From Variovorax sp. HW608 (GTDB lineage Bacteria; Pseudomonadota; Gammaproteobacteria; Burkholderiales; Burkholderiaceae_C): a stretch of 64,000 nt of DNA. Positions 39,125 to 46,962 of this stretch are shown here, in pieces (position 1 is the stretch's first letter; the number at the start of each line of letters is the position of its first letter). The position numbers and the translations under genes were made by a program. The DNA is taken from contig NZ_LT607803.1 in assembly GCF_900090195.1 (NCBI RefSeq), positions 1 to 64,000 on the forward strand, given 5' to 3'. Below the pieces are notes generated by a model. It searched no databases. It saw only the letters and a program-made list of their open reading frames with translations, and was not told where the DNA came from.

Positions 39125-39994
39125 ATGGCAAAGATCTTCTGCATTGCGAACCAGAAGGGCGGCGTCGGCAAGACGACGACCACGGTGAATCTGGCTGCCG
39201 GCCTGGCGAAGGTCGGACAACGGGTCCTGATGATCGATCTCGACCCCCAGGGCAACGCGACCATGGGCTCCGGCATCGACAAGCGGCAGCTCGAGACCAC
39301 GGTGTACGACGTGCTGCTCGAATCGGCCTCGGTCGCCGAAGCGCGGGTGAGGGCCGAGAAATGCGGCTACGACGTGCTGGGCGCAAACCGCGAGCTGGCC
39401 GGGGCAGAAGTCGAAATGGTGGCGCTCGACCGGCGCGAGAAACGCCTGCGCACTTCGCTCGCGGCCGTCGGCGCCGAGTACGACTTCATCCTCATCGATT
39501 GCCCCCCGAGCCTGAGCCTGCTGACGCTCAACGGCCTGTGCGCGGCGCATGGCGTCATCGTGCCCATGCAGTGCGAGTACTTTGCGCTCGAAGGGCTGAC
39601 GGACCTCGTCAACACCATCAAGCAGGTCCACGCCAACCTCAACAAGAACCTGCAGATCATCGGCCTGCTGCGCGTGATGTTCGATCCGCGCATCACGCTG
39701 CAGCAGCAGGTCAGCGAGCAACTCAAGGCGCACTTCGGCGAGAAGGTGTTCGACACCGTCATTCCGCGCAACGTGCGGCTCGCGGAAGCTCCGAGCTACG
39801 GCCTTCCGGGCGTGGTCTTCGATCCGCCGGCCAAGGGCAGCCAGGCTTTCATCGCCTTCGCAGAAGAGCTGGTGCGCAAGATGCCGCCGGCCAGTGCCAT
39901 GAGCTCCGATGCCTCGGCGCCCGCCGTGCCAACGCCGATGGACCCGCCGCCGGTGACGGTCCATGCACCCGAGGAAACACCGGAATCCCCCTGA
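39125..39994 (+). CDS. parA: Chromosome partitioning ATPase ParA
   Basis: ParA is the Walker-type ATPase that, with ParB bound to parS, drives origin segregation along the nucleoid. The 289-residue protein starts MAKIFCIANQKGGVGKTTTT (deviant Walker A with the signature Lys), then LMIDLDPQGNATMGSGI and DFILIDCPPSLSLLTLNGL. The last roughly 30 residues are a Pro/Ala/Ser-rich extension (SSDASAPAVPTPMDPPPV), unlike the short tail of typical ParA. parB follows after one inserted gene. Confidence 0.96.
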   Translation: MAKIFCIANQKGGVGKTTTTVNLAAGLAKVGQRVLMIDLDPQGNATMGSGIDKRQLETTVYDVLLESASVAEARVRAEKCGYDVLGANRELAGAEVEMVALDRREKRLRTSLAAVGAEYDFILIDCPPSLSLLTLNGLCAAHGVIVPMQCEYFALEGLTDLVNTIKQVHANLNKNLQIIGLLRVMFDPRITLQQQVSEQLKAHFGEKVFDTVIPRNVRLAEAPSYGLPGVVFDPPAKGSQAFIAFAEELVRKMPPASAMSSDASAPAVPTPMDPPPVTVHAPEETPESP

Positions 39995-40025
39995 CCACAC
40001 CCACCACTCCACGCCTACCTCACCG

Positions 40026-40568
40026 ATGACTTCTTCCCAGATCCTGTTGCTGCCCGGCTGGCAGAACAGCGACCCCGCCCACTGGCAAAGCCGCTGGGAA
40101 GCGATCCATGGCGACCGCCGCGTCGAGCAGCATGACTGGATGAGGCCCCTGCGCGGCGACTGGTCGGCGCGCCTGGAGGAGGAGGTCATTGCTGCGCCGG
40201 GGCCGGTGGTCCTGGTGGCGCACAGTCTCGGCTGCATCCTCGTCGCGGCCTGGGCGGCGCATTCGCGCCATGCCGGCAAGGTGCGTGCTGCGCTGCTGGT
40301 CGCGCCGGGCGACGTCGAGCGCGAAGATCTGCGGCAGATGATCCCGGGCTGGGCCCCGATCGTGCGCCGGCCGCTGCCATTTCCGTCGCTGATGGTCGCG
40401 GCCCCCAACGACCCTTACTGCGCCGCCGAGCGCTCGCGCGGGTTGGCGCGCGATTGGGGCGCGAACTACATCGACGCCGGCGCACGCGGCCACATCAACA
40501 GCGAATCCGGCCTCGGCGACTGGCCCGAGGGCCGCAAGCTCCTGACCGATCTCCTGAAAGAAGACTGA
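40026..40568 (+). CDS. RBBP9/YdeN family alpha/beta hydrolase
   Basis: The 180-residue serine hydrolase has an LLLPGWQNSDPAHWQSRWE start typical of the RBBP9/YdeN group. The nucleophile Ser is in VAHSLGC, the acid in AAPNDPY and the catalytic His in GHINSESGLGDWPEG. The substrate is unknown. The ATG at 40026 is chosen over 39963, which would put the start inside parA and add unconserved residues. It is wedged between parA and parB (31 bp and 5 bp gaps), probably cotranscribed. Confidence 0.9.
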   Translation: MTSSQILLLPGWQNSDPAHWQSRWEAIHGDRRVEQHDWMRPLRGDWSARLEEEVIAAPGPVVLVAHSLGCILVAAWAAHSRHAGKVRAALLVAPGDVEREDLRQMIPGWAPIVRRPLPFPSLMVAAPNDPYCAAERSRGLARDWGANYIDAGARGHINSESGLGDWPEGRKLLTDLLKED

Positions 40569-40573
40569 TCTCC

Positions 40574-41524
40574 ATGGCGACCAAAAAACCCAAGGGCCTC
40601 GGCCGCGGACTCGAAGCCCTGCTGGGCCCCACCTTCAACGGGCCAGACACCGCCTTGCCGGACGATTCGGCGCCGCCGAGCCCGACGTCGCTGAACCTCG
40701 ACCAGATGGTGCCGGGCGTCTATCAGCCGCGGACCCGAATGGACGAGGGCGCGCTCTATGAACTCGCCGAGAGCATCAAGGCGCAGGGGATCATGCAGCC
40801 GATCCTCGTGCGCCGCCTCGATGGGGACGCCGCGCGCATGAAGAACGCCGAATTCGAGATCATCGCCGGCGAGCGCCGCTTCCGCGCCGCCCGCCTTGCC
40901 GGGCTCGAAAGTGTGCCCGTGCTGGTCCGCGACGTGCCCAACGAGGCCGCCGCCGCCATGTCGCTGATCGAGAACATCCAGCGCGAAGACCTCAACCCGC
41001 TGGAAGAAGCCCAGGGTTTGCAACGTCTGGTCATTGAGTTTGGACTCACTCACGAATCGGCTGCGCAAGCCGTGGGACGCTCCCGGAGCGCCGCCAGCAA
41101 CCTGCTGCGCCTGTTGAATCTGGCCGAGCCGGCGCAGGCGATGCTCATGGCCGGCGACATCGACATGGGTCACGCGCGCGCGCTGCTGTCGCTTGACAAG
41201 GGCACCCAGATCACGGCCGCGAACCAGATCGCGGCCAGGAAGATGTCGGTGCGCGAAGCCGAGGCGCTGGTGAAGCGGCTGGCCGCCGAGTTCAGCCTGA
41301 CGCCGACATCGCGCCGCGGCACCCCCGAGAAATCGCGCGATCTGCTGCGCGTGGAAGAAGAGCTTGCCGACCTGCTCGCCGCCGAGGTCGAGGTGCGCAT
41401 CAAGAAGCGCAGCAAGCGCGGCGGGCGCGTGGAAGAGAGCGGCGAACTGGCGATCCACTTCGGATCGCTGGACGCCCTCAACGGCCTGATCGACCGCATT
41501 CGCCAGACGGCAGCTACAGACTGA
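40574..41524 (+). CDS. parB: Chromosome partitioning protein ParB
   Basis: ParB is a CTP-dependent DNA clamp that loads at parS and spreads along DNA. The 316-residue protein has an N-terminal ParA-contacting segment (KGLGRGLEALLG) and the CTP-binding ParB/Srx domain with VPGVYQPRTRMDE and IIAGERRFRAARLAG. A helix-turn-helix DNA-binding domain (THESAAQAVGRSRSAASNLLRLLNL) and a C-terminal dimer domain follow. The start MATKKPKG at 40574 is the family start. Two parS sites are upstream in mnmG and rsmG. Its 3' end overlaps the convergent flavoprotein gene by 11 bp. Confidence 0.97.
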   Translation: MATKKPKGLGRGLEALLGPTFNGPDTALPDDSAPPSPTSLNLDQMVPGVYQPRTRMDEGALYELAESIKAQGIMQPILVRRLDGDAARMKNAEFEIIAGERRFRAARLAGLESVPVLVRDVPNEAAAAMSLIENIQREDLNPLEEAQGLQRLVIEFGLTHESAAQAVGRSRSAASNLLRLLNLAEPAQAMLMAGDIDMGHARALLSLDKGTQITAANQIAARKMSVREAEALVKRLAAEFSLTPTSRRGTPEKSRDLLRVEEELADLLAAEVEVRIKKRSKRGGRVEESGELAIHFGSLDALNGLIDRIRQTAATD

Positions 41525-42938
41525 AGATTTTTCCGGGGTTCATGATGTTCTTCGGATCGAGCGCACGCTTGATCGTCCGCATCAGCTCTACCGCGCCGGC
41601 GCCGGCCTCATCGACCAGGAAGCCCATCTTGTGCAGCCCCACGCCGTGCTCGCCGGTGCAGGTGCCTTCGAGCGACAGGGCGCGCGCGACCAGCGAGTGA
41701 TTCAGTTGCTCGGCCGTTTCGCGTTCCTTCGGATCGTTGGGATCCAGGAGGTAGCCGAAGTGGAAATTGCCGTCGCCGACATGGCCGACGAGGAAGTAGG
41801 GGATGCCGCTCGCATCGGCTTCGGCGACCGATTCGAGCAGGCAGTCGGCCAGCCGGGAGATCGGCACGCAGGTATCGGTCGAGATCACGCGGCAGCCCGG
41901 GCGCGATTGCACCGCGGCGAAATAGCTGTTGTGGCGCGCGGTCCAGAGGCGGGTGCGCTCCTCGGGCGTGCTGGCCCATTCGAAGGCATTGCCGCCGTGG
42001 CCGCTCGCGATCTCCTGCACCGTCTCGGCCTGCTCCTTGACACCGGTGGGAGAGCCGTGGAATTCCATCAGCAGCATCGGCTCTTCGCGCAGGCTGAGCT
42101 TGGCATAGGCATTGACCATGCGCACCGTGTTCACGTCGATCAGTTCGACGCGCGCGATCGGCACGCCGAGCTGGATGGTCTCGATGACCGTGCGCACCGC
42201 CGCCTCGATGCTCGGGAACGAGCAGATCGCCGCCGAAACCGCCTCGGGCAGCGGATAGATCCGCAGCGTGATCTCGGTGATCACGCCCAGCGTGCCTTCG
42301 CTGCCGACGAACAGGCGCGTGAGGTCGTAGCCGGCGGAAGACTTCTTGGCGCGCGTGCCGGTGCGGATGACCTCGCCGCTCGCGGTCACCACCTCGAGCG
42401 AGAGGACGTTCTCGCGCATCGTGCCGTAGCGCACGGCGTTGGTGCCGCTCGCGCGCGTGGCGGACATGCCGCCGATCGAGGCATCGGCGCCCGGATCGAT
42501 CGGGAAGAAGAGGCCAGTGCTCTTGATCTCCTCGTTGAGCTGCTTGCGCGTCACGCCGGGCTGCACCGTCACCGTCAGGTCGTCGGCATTGACCGACAGC
42601 ACGCGGTTCATGCGCCCGACGTCGATGCTGATGCCGCCCTGCACCGCGAGCAGGTGGCCTTCGAGCGAGGAGCCCACGCCGAAGGGGATCACCGGCACGC
42701 TGTAGTCGCTCGCCAGCCTCACTGCATCGGCCACGTCCTGCGTGCTTTCGGCGAACACGACGGCAGAGGGCGGCGGCGCTTCGAAGGAGGATTCGTCACG
42801 GCCGTGCTGGGTGCGCACCGCCATCGCGGTCGAGCACTGATCGCCGAAGCGGGCCTTCAGGGCGTCGATCAGCGCATCGGGTACCTCGCGCAGCGCGATC
42901 TCGGGCGTCAGGTGGGACAGTGCGGCGGGGGCGTTCAT
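41514..42938 (-). CDS. FAD-linked oxidase, D-lactate dehydrogenase (cytochrome) / GlcD type
   Basis: This flavoenzyme oxidises a D-2-hydroxy acid, most likely D-lactate, passing electrons to the respiratory chain. The 474-residue protein has an N-terminal FAD-binding domain (IPFGVGSSLEGHLLAVQGGISID, PGADASIGGMSATRASGTNAV, SSAGYDLTRLFVGSEGTLGVITE). Its C-terminal FAD-oxidase domain has VGHVGDGNFHFGYLLDP and CTGEHGVGLHKMGFL, the latter characteristic of D-lactate dehydrogenases. The ATG at 42938 (MNAPAALSHL) is the right start; longer frames run antisense through the next gene. It is transcribed toward parB. Confidence 0.88.
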   Translation of the reverse strand: MNAPAALSHLTPEIALREVPDALIDALKARFGDQCSTAMAVRTQHGRDESSFEAPPPSAVVFAESTQDVADAVRLASDYSVPVIPFGVGSSLEGHLLAVQGGISIDVGRMNRVLSVNADDLTVTVQPGVTRKQLNEEIKSTGLFFPIDPGADASIGGMSATRASGTNAVRYGTMRENVLSLEVVTASGEVIRTGTRAKKSSAGYDLTRLFVGSEGTLGVITEITLRIYPLPEAVSAAICSFPSIEAAVRTVIETIQLGVPIARVELIDVNTVRMVNAYAKLSLREEPMLLMEFHGSPTGVKEQAETVQEIASGHGGNAFEWASTPEERTRLWTARHNSYFAAVQSRPGCRVISTDTCVPISRLADCLLESVAEADASGIPYFLVGHVGDGNFHFGYLLDPNDPKERETAEQLNHSLVARALSLEGTCTGEHGVGLHKMGFLVDEAGAGAVELMRTIKRALDPKNIMNPGKIFSL

Positions 42939-43004
42939 CGGCAGACTCCTGAAGGGGGCTAACATTCTACGAACCGCACTCTCGAAAGAAGACAGGGACA
43001 TTCC

Positions 43005-43595
43005 ATGGGCAACCGCCTGACCCAGATCGCGACCCGTACCGGCGACGACGGCACCACCGGCCTCGGCGACAACACCCGCGTGCCCAAGGACCACCTGCGC
43101 GTGCAGGCCATGGGCGACGTGGACGAACTCAACTCGAACATCGGCGTGCTGCTGTGCGAGCCCATGCCCGAGCCGGTGCGCGAGCTGCTCGTCGACGTGC
43201 AGCACCAGTTGTTCAATCTCGGCGGCGAGCTGTCGATGCCGGGCTACACCTTGCTCAAGCCCGAGGCGCTGCTGCAGCTCGACAATGCGCTCGCCGACCA
43301 CAACGCGGCGCTGCCGCGCCTGGCGGAATTCATCCTGCCGGCCGGCACCTGCGGGGCGTCGCTCGCGCACGTGTGCCGCACGGTCGCCCGCCGCGCCGAG
43401 CGCGCCGTGGTGGCGCTTGGCAGGGCGGAAGAGATCAACGACACCTTGCGCCGCTACCTCAACCGCCTGAGCGACCTGCTCTTCGTGCTGGCCCGTGTGC
43501 TCAACCGTGTCGACGGCGGCGACGATGTCTACTGGAAGAGCGAACGCATGGCGCGCGCGGCCGCCGAATCCGAATCGAAGGAAGACCATTCATGA
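43005..43595 (+). CDS. Cob(I)alamin adenosyltransferase, PduO type
   Basis: The enzyme attaches adenosine from ATP to cob(I)alamin, giving adenosylcobalamin. The 196-residue protein has the PduO signatures: TRTGDDGTTGLGDNTRVPK (ATP-binding P-loop-like start), GDVDELNSNIGV, and RAERAVVALGRAEEINDTLRRYLNRLSDLLFVLAR with the Arg/Asn active-site helix. Its product is the cofactor of the class II ribonucleotide reductase encoded 3.4 kb downstream, which gives a direct functional link. It overlaps the next small gene by 4 bp. Confidence 0.92.
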   Translation: MGNRLTQIATRTGDDGTTGLGDNTRVPKDHLRVQAMGDVDELNSNIGVLLCEPMPEPVRELLVDVQHQLFNLGGELSMPGYTLLKPEALLQLDNALADHNAALPRLAEFILPAGTCGASLAHVCRTVARRAERAVVALGRAEEINDTLRRYLNRLSDLLFVLARVLNRVDGGDDVYWKSERMARAAAESESKEDHS

Positions 43596-43918
43596 CTTCA
43601 CGCAACGAGAACCGCGTTCCCGTCCTGGCACGCGCCGCAGCATGTCTTGCGCTCGCGGCCACCGGCCTGCTCCAGGCCCCGGCCGCCTTCGCGAACACCA
43701 GCGACAGCAAGGTCCTGGGCGGCATCGAACGCGGCGCGAATGCCACGGGCCGCGGGATCGAGCGCGGCGCCGACGCCACACGCAGGGGCGTCAACAACAC
43801 CGCCGAGCGGGCCAGCGCGCCGGTGCGGCGCTGGGGCGAAAGCCTGGGCCGCAAATTGCCGCACGGCTCGAACCATGCGGCGCCGCCGACGGTCGGCCCG
43901 CAGGGCAGCGCGCCCTGA
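43592..43918 (+). CDS. Small exported protein with RG-rich repeats
   Basis: The 108-residue product has a signal peptide (LARAAACLALAATGLLQ, AFA cleavage site) and a short mature part. Its core is a near-repeat: GIERGANATGRGIERGADATRRGVNNT, broken here as GIERGANATGRG and GIERGADATRRG. The mature protein is strongly basic. The start codon overlaps the adenosyltransferase stop (ATGA), so the genes are coupled. I recognise no family; the periodic helix could bind membrane or nucleic acid, but that is speculation. Confidence 0.65.
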   Translation: MTSRNENRVPVLARAAACLALAATGLLQAPAAFANTSDSKVLGGIERGANATGRGIERGADATRRGVNNTAERASAPVRRWGESLGRKLPHGSNHAAPPTVGPQGSAP

Positions 43919-43924
43919 GCCTGC

Positions 43925-44170
43925 TCAGGAAGCGGGGGTCGCCACCTGCGCGCAGACGTTGCGGCCCGTGATCGTGAGCCGCAACCCGCCGCCGTGCCAT
44001 TCGAGCCAGTTGAGCTTGACGTAGGCTTCGATGTCGTTGTCGTCGATCCGGCCGGCCTGGTGCTGCCGCAGATGGCCCACGGTCGCGGGCAGGGCCTGCC
44101 GCAGTCGTTCACGCTCGGCGGCTTCGCCGCCGGGCTTCGAGGATGCGCGAGTCTGAGAAATCGATGCCAT
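43925..44170 (-). CDS. Small protein of unknown function
   Basis: The product has 81 residues from the ATG at 44170 (MASISQTRASSKPGG); an in-frame ATG at 44215 is less likely. The end contains an ordered stretch (IDDNDIEAYVKLNWLEWHGGGLRLTITGRNVC) that looks like a small beta or winged-helix-type fold. It lies 6 bp from the end of the convergent exported-protein gene. Function unknown. Confidence 0.55.
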   Translation of the reverse strand: MASISQTRASSKPGGEAAERERLRQALPATVGHLRQHQAGRIDDNDIEAYVKLNWLEWHGGGLRLTITGRNVCAQVATPAS

Positions 44171-44299
44171 GGTTTGATTCTTGATCGTCGGATCGCTTGA
44201 ACAGAACCCTAGCAATGTACGCGCCTTGTGTGACGTGTCACGGGCGTATTTCTCGTTTTCGCGAAGGAGAAACCCCGAGCCGCGGGCACGGCGATGCTG

Positions 44300-44791
44300 C
44301 TATTTGCGGCTGCGCAGCAGCTTGCTCACCTCGTCCACGTTCTCGCCGATGCGCTTGCGCACCACTTCGAACGCCTCGGACTGCGACTTGGCGGCCATCT
44401 CGGACAGCTCGCGGATGTCGTCCAGCGCCTGCTTGAAGGCGGCCTTGCCCATCGCATCGAGCTTGGCGAGGTTCTCGCGCGGCTCGCCGGCCGACATGCC
44501 CTTGACGGTGTTCTGCCAGTCCTGGATCGATGTCTTGAGCATCTCGGTCTGCCGCTGCACCACGGCCTGCAGGCCCTGGTAGGACTTCTCGTTGGCCTGC
44601 ACGAGCGCCTGCAGGTCCTTGCGTCCGCTTTCCACGATCGCGCCAGCGGCACCGGCCAAGGGCAGGTTCTGGAGCCGCTCGGCCATGCCCTTGAGCGGCT
44701 TGACCAAGACGTCCTGGATGTCGTCGGCGGCGCTGCCGCGTGTGGAGCCCGCCTTTTTCGCGGCGGTAGTGCTCGTTCTGCTTGTTGCCAT
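44300..44791 (-). CDS. Phasin family protein
   Basis: This helical granule-associated protein (163 residues) belongs to the phasin_2 type, which coats polyhydroxyalkanoate granules. It has a basic Ser/Thr/Lys-rich N terminus, a long amphipathic heptad-like middle (SYQGLQAVVQRQTEMLKTSI, DWQNTVKGM) and a helix QALDDIRELSEMAAKSQSEA typical of phasins. The ATG at 44791 has ggaga before it. It is divergent from ompW across a 243-bp gap. Longer frames upstream are antisense of other genes. Confidence 0.85.
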   Translation of the reverse strand: MATSRTSTTAAKKAGSTRGSAADDIQDVLVKPLKGMAERLQNLPLAGAAGAIVESGRKDLQALVQANEKSYQGLQAVVQRQTEMLKTSIQDWQNTVKGMSAGEPRENLAKLDAMGKAAFKQALDDIRELSEMAAKSQSEAFEVVRKRIGENVDEVSKLLRSRK

Positions 44792-44936
44792 GGTGCGATG
44801 TCTCCAGTTGATGTTGGGGTTGCCACGATACGCCCACAGGGCGGTTCGATGGAAGCCCTGGACGCACGATTCGTTGGCAGCGAACCGCTGACCTGGATCA
44901 AGTCCATCGCCATCGCGGCGCCCCTTGGCGCTTGTC

Positions 44937-44950
44937 TTGCCATGGATCAA
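44937..44950 (+). promoter_or_regulatory. FNR/Anr-like box upstream of ompW
   Basis: TTGCCATGGATCAA matches the FNR/Anr consensus TTGAT-N4-ATCAA at 8 of 10 defined positions; the right half is perfect. It is centred about 92 bp before the ompW ATG. A further ATCAA half lies near 44897. OmpW genes are controlled by FNR or Anr in other proteobacteria. A plausible but weak site. Confidence 0.4.
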
Positions 44951-45034
44951 GGTTTTCGCCTGCCACGCGCACCGACACTGCCTCCGGCTGCCGACGCACC
45001 CTCTGACGTCGGCCCAATCTGGAGTTGCTGATAC

Positions 45035-45700
45035 ATGAACAAGAATCTTCCGCGCGCATGGATTGCCGTTGCCATCCTCGGCGCACTGGGCGCCGGGTTC
45101 GCACAGGCGCAGGAAGCGCAGGGCACGCAGGGAAACTGGCTGCTGCGCGCACGCGCCGTGCGCCTCGACACCGCCAACAAGTCCGACCCGATCCCGTCGC
45201 TCGCGATCCCCTCGGATGCGATCACGGTCAACAACAAGACCATCCCCGAACTCGACATCACCTATTTCTTCACGCCCAACATCGCGGCCGAGCTGGTGCT
45301 GACCGTGCCGCAGAAGCACACCGTCACCGTGCAGCAGAGCGCGCTGGGCGGGCCGGTCGACATCGGCACCTTCAAGCATCTGCCGCCGACGCTGATGCTG
45401 CAGTACCACTTCATGCCCGACGCCAAGATCCGTCCCTACGCGGGCGTGGGCCTCAACTACACGCGCATCAGCTCGGTGAACCTCTTCGTGCCGACCGTGG
45501 GCCGCCTGGATCTCGACCACAACAGCTGGGGCCTCGCAGCAGGCGGCGGCGTGGACATCGAGCTGACGAAGAACTGGTTCCTCAACTTCGACGTCAAGAA
45601 GGTGCAGATCCGCACCGACTTGACGCAATTCGGCCAGAAGCTCTCGACGGTCAAGGTGGATCCCTGGCTGTTCGGCGCGGGCGTCGGCTATCGCTTCTGA
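45035..45700 (+). CDS. ompW: OmpW family outer-membrane protein
   Basis: This 8-strand beta-barrel porin (221 residues) has a signal peptide ending AQA-QE. Family segments include IPELDITYFFTPNIAAELVLTVPQKHTV, the PPTLMLQYHF strand, and RPYAGVGLNYTRI. The C terminus ends in Phe (GAGVGYRF), the barrel-assembly signal. OmpW takes up small hydrophobic molecules and is linked to stress and oxygen response. An FNR-like box lies upstream, and nitrate respiration genes lie downstream in the window. Confidence 0.92.
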   Translation: MNKNLPRAWIAVAILGALGAGFAQAQEAQGTQGNWLLRARAVRLDTANKSDPIPSLAIPSDAITVNNKTIPELDITYFFTPNIAAELVLTVPQKHTVTVQQSALGGPVDIGTFKHLPPTLMLQYHFMPDAKIRPYAGVGLNYTRISSVNLFVPTVGRLDLDHNSWGLAAGGGVDIELTKNWFLNFDVKKVQIRTDLTQFGQKLSTVKVDPWLFGAGVGYRF

Positions 45701-45710
45701 TGGGGCGCAC

Positions 45711-46958
45711 ATGACGCGTACATCCGACGTGGCGCCGTGCGATGCGGCGTCTGTGGCCGACAAGCTGAGGGCGCTCGCCGCGAAGTCGGGCCTCAGCAGC
45801 TGGAAGCTCGCGGGCCGCGAACTGCTGCCTGTCGTGCAAGGCGGCATGGGCGTGGGCATCTCGGCCGGCGGTCTGGCCGGCACGGTGGCGGGGCTCGGCG
45901 GCGTCGGCACGGTGTCGTCGGTCGACCTGCGCCGGCTGCATCCGGACCTGATGGCGAAGACGGCGAATCTCGACGCGGAGCCCGACGCGGGACCGCGCAT
46001 CGATGCGGCCAACCTGGAAGCGCTCGGCCGCGAGATCAGCCTGGCGCGCCGCCTGTCGGGCGGGCGCGGGCTCCTGGCCGTGAACGTGATGAAGGCGCTC
46101 TCCGCCTACGCGGCGCAGGTGCGGCAGGCGCTCGCCTGCGGCATCGATGCGCTGGTGGTGGGCGCCGGCCTGCCGCTCGACCTGCCCGACCTCGCGCAGG
46201 ACCACCCGGAGGTCGCGCTGATCCCGATCCTGTCCGACGCGCGCGGCGTGCAGCTGATCGTGCGCAAGTGGGAAAAGAAGGGCCGCCTGCCCGATGCGAT
46301 CGTGATCGAGCATCCGCGCCTCGCGGGCGGTCACCTCGGCGCGGCGAAGGTCGGTGACCTGAACGATCCGCGCTTCGACTTCGAGGTCGTGCTCCCGCAG
46401 ACGCAGGCGTTCTTCAAGTCGGCCGGCATCGAAGGGAAGATCCCGCTGATCGCCGCCGGCGGCATCGGCACCCAGGAGGACATCCGCCGCCTGCAGTCGC
46501 TGGGCGCGACCGCGGTGCAGCTCGGCACCGCCTTCGCGGTCACCACCGAATGCGACGCCGACCCGAAGTTCAAGCAGGTGCTGGCCGATGCCAAGCCCGA
46601 GGACCTGGTCGAATTCACCAGCGTGGCGGGCCTGCCCGCGCGTGCGGTGCGCACCAAGTGGCTCGCGAAGTACCTCCGGCTGGAGCCCCGGCTGAACGCC
46701 AAGGTCCACAAGGAGACGGAATGCACCATGCGCTTCGACTGCCTGGCCCACTGCGGCCTGCGCGACGGCACGCCGGGCTGGGGCAAGTTCTGCATCGACA
46801 AGATGCTCGGCCATGCCTTCTCGGGCCAGACCGAGCAGGGCCTGTTCTTCCGGGGCGCGGGCAAGCTGCCCTTCGGCAGCGAGATCCGCTCGGTGCAGGA
46901 CCTGCTGCAGTGGCTGCTCGGCGGGCTGCGTCCCGCACCGCTGACGGGCGCGGCATAG
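45711..46958 (+). CDS. Nitronate monooxygenase family flavoprotein
   Basis: This FMN-dependent TIM-barrel enzyme belongs to the nitronate monooxygenase / 2-nitropropane dioxygenase superfamily. The 415-residue protein has the early PVVQGGMGVGISAGGLAG, the FMN-phosphate segment PLIAAGGIGTQEDIRRLQSLGATAVQLGT-like (motif GGIGT, VQLGT), and a family-specific C-terminal region with two Cys clusters (CTMRFDCLAHC and KFC). It oxidises alkyl nitronates or acts as a related enoyl reductase; the true substrate is unclear. It is followed after 4 bp by nrdJ, probably one transcript. Confidence 0.85.
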   Translation: MTRTSDVAPCDAASVADKLRALAAKSGLSSWKLAGRELLPVVQGGMGVGISAGGLAGTVAGLGGVGTVSSVDLRRLHPDLMAKTANLDAEPDAGPRIDAANLEALGREISLARRLSGGRGLLAVNVMKALSAYAAQVRQALACGIDALVVGAGLPLDLPDLAQDHPEVALIPILSDARGVQLIVRKWEKKGRLPDAIVIEHPRLAGGHLGAAKVGDLNDPRFDFEVVLPQTQAFFKSAGIEGKIPLIAAGGIGTQEDIRRLQSLGATAVQLGTAFAVTTECDADPKFKQVLADAKPEDLVEFTSVAGLPARAVRTKWLAKYLRLEPRLNAKVHKETECTMRFDCLAHCGLRDGTPGWGKFCIDKMLGHAFSGQTEQGLFFRGAGKLPFGSEIRSVQDLLQWLLGGLRPAPLTGAA

Positions 46959-46962
46959 AGCC

